Shown: in pieces, positions 5,353 to 7,298 of the stretch
Numbering within the stretch: the first letter of the stretch is position 1
Layout: the number at the start of each line of letters is the position of its first letter
Assembly: GCA_039024315.1 (NCBI GenBank)
Contig: JBCCQN010000305.1
Span: forward strand, 1 to 7,298
DNA from: JBCAWW01 sp039024315
GTDB taxonomy: Bacteria; Bacteroidota; Bacteroidia; J057
DNA: 7,298 bases
Reading direction: 5' to 3'
The notes under the pieces: model-generated
Database searches by the model: none
Told to the model about the DNA's origin: nothing
Seen by the model: the letters and a program-made list of their open reading frames with translations, nothing else
Translations under genes and position numbers: made by a program

Positions 5353-6567
5353 TCAAACCACCTCTCCAACCAGTTGCGATACGCTTTCATAAACCGCATC
5401 ACGTAGTGCTTTCTCACGCGGATCATCGATCAAATAATATCCCATCCGGTTCATCGCATAGGCAAAACTAAGCTCCTTATCAGGATCGGCAAAGGCAAAA
5501 GACCCGCCCGCACCAGGAGTGCCAAAGGCGTTGGTACTACTGCCAAACTGCATACCAGGGGCAGGCTTGCAATAACCCAAAGAAAAAGCAGTATCAAACC
5601 GCAAAATTTCATCTTTTGCACCTGCTGGTGGAATTTGAGCCGGCGGATATAAGGCTGCCAAAGTTTCGTCTTTGAGGCCCAAAACTTTGCCTCCAGTAGC
5701 AAACTCACTGTAAGCTTTGGCGATACTGCGGACCAAACCCACTCCATTGGCTGCCGGCAATTCAAAGTTTTGCCATTTGCGGAGATTGAGATTATGGAGA
5801 TTACGGAAGACGGCGGGATTGCTAAAGGTCTTGGCGGTCTGGGTCCAAGGACGGATCATTTGCATCGCAAACTCTCGCGGCAACTTATCCATATTGAAAA
5901 GCATTTTCCAAATTTTCAAAGGCTTGAGTTGAGCAATACGACTATCGGGAATCTCCGCTGGCAGGCCAATGTAAAATTCTAGGTCGAGCTTAGCGGCGAT
6001 TTCATCGGCAAAAAAGGCCCCGATACGGCGCTGCTTGGGATCTACTCTGCGGATCAACTCACTCTCGTACCAACCAAGACTGATACCGTGATAACCATGC
6101 CTAGTACCGGCTTCCCAAAGGGGCTTTTGCGCTGCAATGATACCCGCTAGTCGCTCAGGATCTTGAAAGTCTTCGTATTTGAGCTTTTGGTCAATGACCG
6201 GCAAGCCTGCTTGATGGGAAATCAACTGGCGCACAGTGATCTTTTCTTTGCCATTTTGGGCAAACTCGGGCCAGTAATGAGAGACACGTTCGTCGAAGTC
6301 GAGCAACCCCATACTATGCGCCAAAGCGATGCTCATAGAGGCAATCCCTTTGGTAGTAGAAAAGACGAGTATTAGCGTATCTTCTTCCCAAGGCAACTTT
6401 CTTTTGTGGTCTCGCAAGCCCCCCCAAAGATCCACGACTTTTTGACCGCGATAATAGGCACAGCAAGCTGCCCCAATTTCACCTCTACGGGCAAAATTTG
6501 CTTGAAAAGCCTCCGCTACGCGCTCAAAACCGGGAGCTACTGTCCCCTTTATATTTTCCATTTTCAT
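5353..6567 (-). CDS. Beta-lactamase-fold serine hydrolase (family VIII esterase-like)
   Basis: A 404-residue protein of the class C beta-lactamase/esterase superfamily (PF00144 type), of the usual length for family VIII carboxylesterases. The catalytic S-x-x-K is Ser70-Thr-Thr-Lys73 (VFSTTKGIAS). Nearby family features follow: LDFDERVSHYWPEF (89-102), ITVRQLISHQAGLP (110-123), and Tyr159 in GYHGISLGWYE, likely the catalytic Tyr. The third motif is the glycine-rich PGAGGSFAFADP (351-362) instead of the KTG of true beta-lactamases, which points to an esterase or amidase rather than a drug-resistance enzyme. There is no signal peptide (MKMENIKGTVAPGFERV), so a cytoplasmic location is likely. ATG at 6567 opens the frame; the Met at codon 3 is a possible alternative. 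The gene is divergent from the acetyltransferase across 102 bp. The true substrate is unknown. Confidence 0.92.
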   Translation of the reverse strand: MKMENIKGTVAPGFERVAEAFQANFARRGEIGAACCAYYRGQKVVDLWGGLRDHKRKLPWEEDTLILVFSTTKGIASMSIALAHSMGLLDFDERVSHYWPEFAQNGKEKITVRQLISHQAGLPVIDQKLKYEDFQDPERLAGIIAAQKPLWEAGTRHGYHGISLGWYESELIRRVDPKQRRIGAFFADEIAAKLDLEFYIGLPAEIPDSRIAQLKPLKIWKMLFNMDKLPREFAMQMIRPWTQTAKTFSNPAVFRNLHNLNLRKWQNFELPAANGVGLVRSIAKAYSEFATGGKVLGLKDETLAALYPPAQIPPAGAKDEILRFDTAFSLGYCKPAPGMQFGSSTNAFGTPGAGGSFAFADPDKELSFAYAMNRMGYYLIDDPREKALRDAVYESVSQLVGEVV

Positions 6568-6669
6568 GATTGATTTATTTGCTAGCTTAGTCGTGGTTTA
6601 TTTGCCGCTAATCAACAGCCTATTCTTAATATAGCAGGATTTTGACTTAATTGGAGATTTACGACCATT
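6568..6669. promoter_or_regulatory. Divergent promoter region (AT-rich, 102 bp)
   Basis: This is the only gap in the window with genes leaving in both directions, so it must contain promoters for both the hydrolase (minus) and the acetyltransferase (plus). On the plus strand TTTG near 6600 followed 16 bp later by TATTCTTA is a weak match to the Bacteroidota TTTG / TAnnTTTG pattern. No convincing -7 element was found for the minus strand. No ribosome-binding purine run is evident before either start. Confidence 0.4.
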
Positions 6670-7197
6670 ATGAAAATTCAAATCCGACAAGAGCAGCCAA
6701 TCGATCATACCGCGGTATTCTCACTTATCAAAGCGGCTTTTGCCAATGAAGAGTATAGCGATCATCAAGAACAGTTTTTGGTAGAACGATTGCGAGCTTC
6801 CGATGCCTTTATTCCGGCTTTGTCGCTGGTCGCGGAACGAGGGAAGCAAATCGTAGGATTTATTCTCCTGAGCAAGATTCATATCCAAGGAGCTAATCAA
6901 AAACACCCTGCTTTGTCCCTAGCACCGGTTGCGGTATTGCCCAAACAGCAAGGGCAGGGGATTGGAGCTATGTTGATAGAAGAAGCGCATCGGATCGCCC
7001 GATCACTTGGTCACGAACGCATTATTTTGTTAGGACATGCTGATTATTACCCCCGCTTTGGTTATCAAATCTGCGCCAACTATGGTATTAAGCTTCCTTT
7101 TGAGGTCCCTGATGAAAATTGTATGGTCATAGGCTTGAAAGAAAATGCCTTGACGGGCGTAGGGGGTGAGGTAGTTTATCCAAAAGCCTTTGGCTAG
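6670..7197 (+). CDS. GNAT-family N-acetyltransferase, YhbS-like
   Basis: A 175-residue cytoplasmic acetyltransferase that would transfer an acetyl group from acetyl-CoA to an amine. The N-terminal part MKIQIRQEQPIDHTAVFSLI followed by AAFANEEYSDHQEQFLVERL is the typical first strand and helices. The core strand LSLVAERGKQIVGFILLSKI (51-70) leads into motif A, ALSLAPVAVLPKQQGQGIGA (81-100), with Q-x-x-G-x-G binding the CoA pyrophosphate. LLGHADYYPRFGY (120-132) is a hallmark of the YhbS/COG3153 group. The length and end (VVYPKAFG) fit this group. The acceptor is unknown. ATG at 6670 is the first start in frame, and there is no strong Shine-Dalgarno sequence. Confidence 0.92.
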   Translation: MKIQIRQEQPIDHTAVFSLIKAAFANEEYSDHQEQFLVERLRASDAFIPALSLVAERGKQIVGFILLSKIHIQGANQKHPALSLAPVAVLPKQQGQGIGAMLIEEAHRIARSLGHERIILLGHADYYPRFGYQICANYGIKLPFEVPDENCMVIGLKENALTGVGGEVVYPKAFG

Positions 7198-7298
7198 AAA
7201 ACACCTAGGACTCTTTCATAAACCACTAGTTATCAAGCCAAAGCACAAGCATCATCTTTGTTTCACCGCTACAACTCATCTCAGCTGTCCTTGGGTAG

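Noticed and set aside
5353..6567. True beta-lactamase (antibiotic resistance) reading of the serine hydrolase
   Set aside because: There is no signal peptide and no KTG motif; the glycine-rich third motif and length fit family VIII esterases.
7198..7298. Possible 3' end of a minus-strand gene (23 open codons from the window edge to a TAG at 7226-7228)
   Set aside because: Too short and without recognisable sequence; an open stretch of this size is common by chance. Nothing else was seen in this tail.

Overview
The window looks like chromosomal DNA of a Bacteroidota bacterium, plausibly Saprospiria/Lewinella-like; the lineage is an inference. The clues are a PKD module followed by a type IX secretion (T9SS) sorting domain at the left edge, two lipoproteins with short signal peptides, DUF1080 and DUF6624-like domains, start codons without clear Shine-Dalgarno sequences, and C-rich palindromic intergenic repeats of a kind common in this phylum.

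Layout: (1) 2-439 (+) is the C-terminal end of a secreted PKD/T9SS protein, closed by a strong intrinsic terminator. (2) 572-1402 (+) is a DUF1080 (3-keto-disaccharide hydrolase-like) lipoprotein. (3) 1509-2393 (+) is a DUF6624-like lipoprotein with C-terminal TPR-type helices. (4) 2539-4067 is a complete IS4-family (Tn5/IS50-like) insertion sequence with 16-bp perfect terminal inverted repeats and a 10-bp target duplication (9/10 identical). It sits inside one arm of a large C-rich palindrome that separated two convergent genes. (5) 4170-5174 (-) is a membrane-anchored DUF1266 protein. (6) 5353-6567 (-) is a class C beta-lactamase-fold serine hydrolase/esterase. (7) 6670-7197 (+) is a YhbS-like GNAT acetyltransferase, divergent from the hydrolase.

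Two things stand out. First, the transposase reading frame does not start at its first in-frame ATG. Conserved N-terminal family sequence continues upstream with no ATG, GTG or TTG in that frame, and joins an ATG-started 27-codon ORF exactly at an A AAA AAG slippery heptamer followed 5 nt later by a stem-loop. This is the layout of a programmed -1 frameshift; a one-base loss from an A7 run is the alternative. The transposase stop codon is also the last three bases of the element. Second, a small hairpin repeat (core CTGCTTCGCAGAACG, stem CTGC/GCAG) occurs five times in 7.3 kb: twice singly between genes, once as an inverted pair, and once in frame inside the DUF6624-like gene. One copy carries a compensatory stem change.

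The host genes do not form an obvious single pathway. They read as a set of envelope and housekeeping-accessory genes with a transposon and a dispersed palindromic repeat between them. I see no RNA genes, CRISPR array or defence operon.
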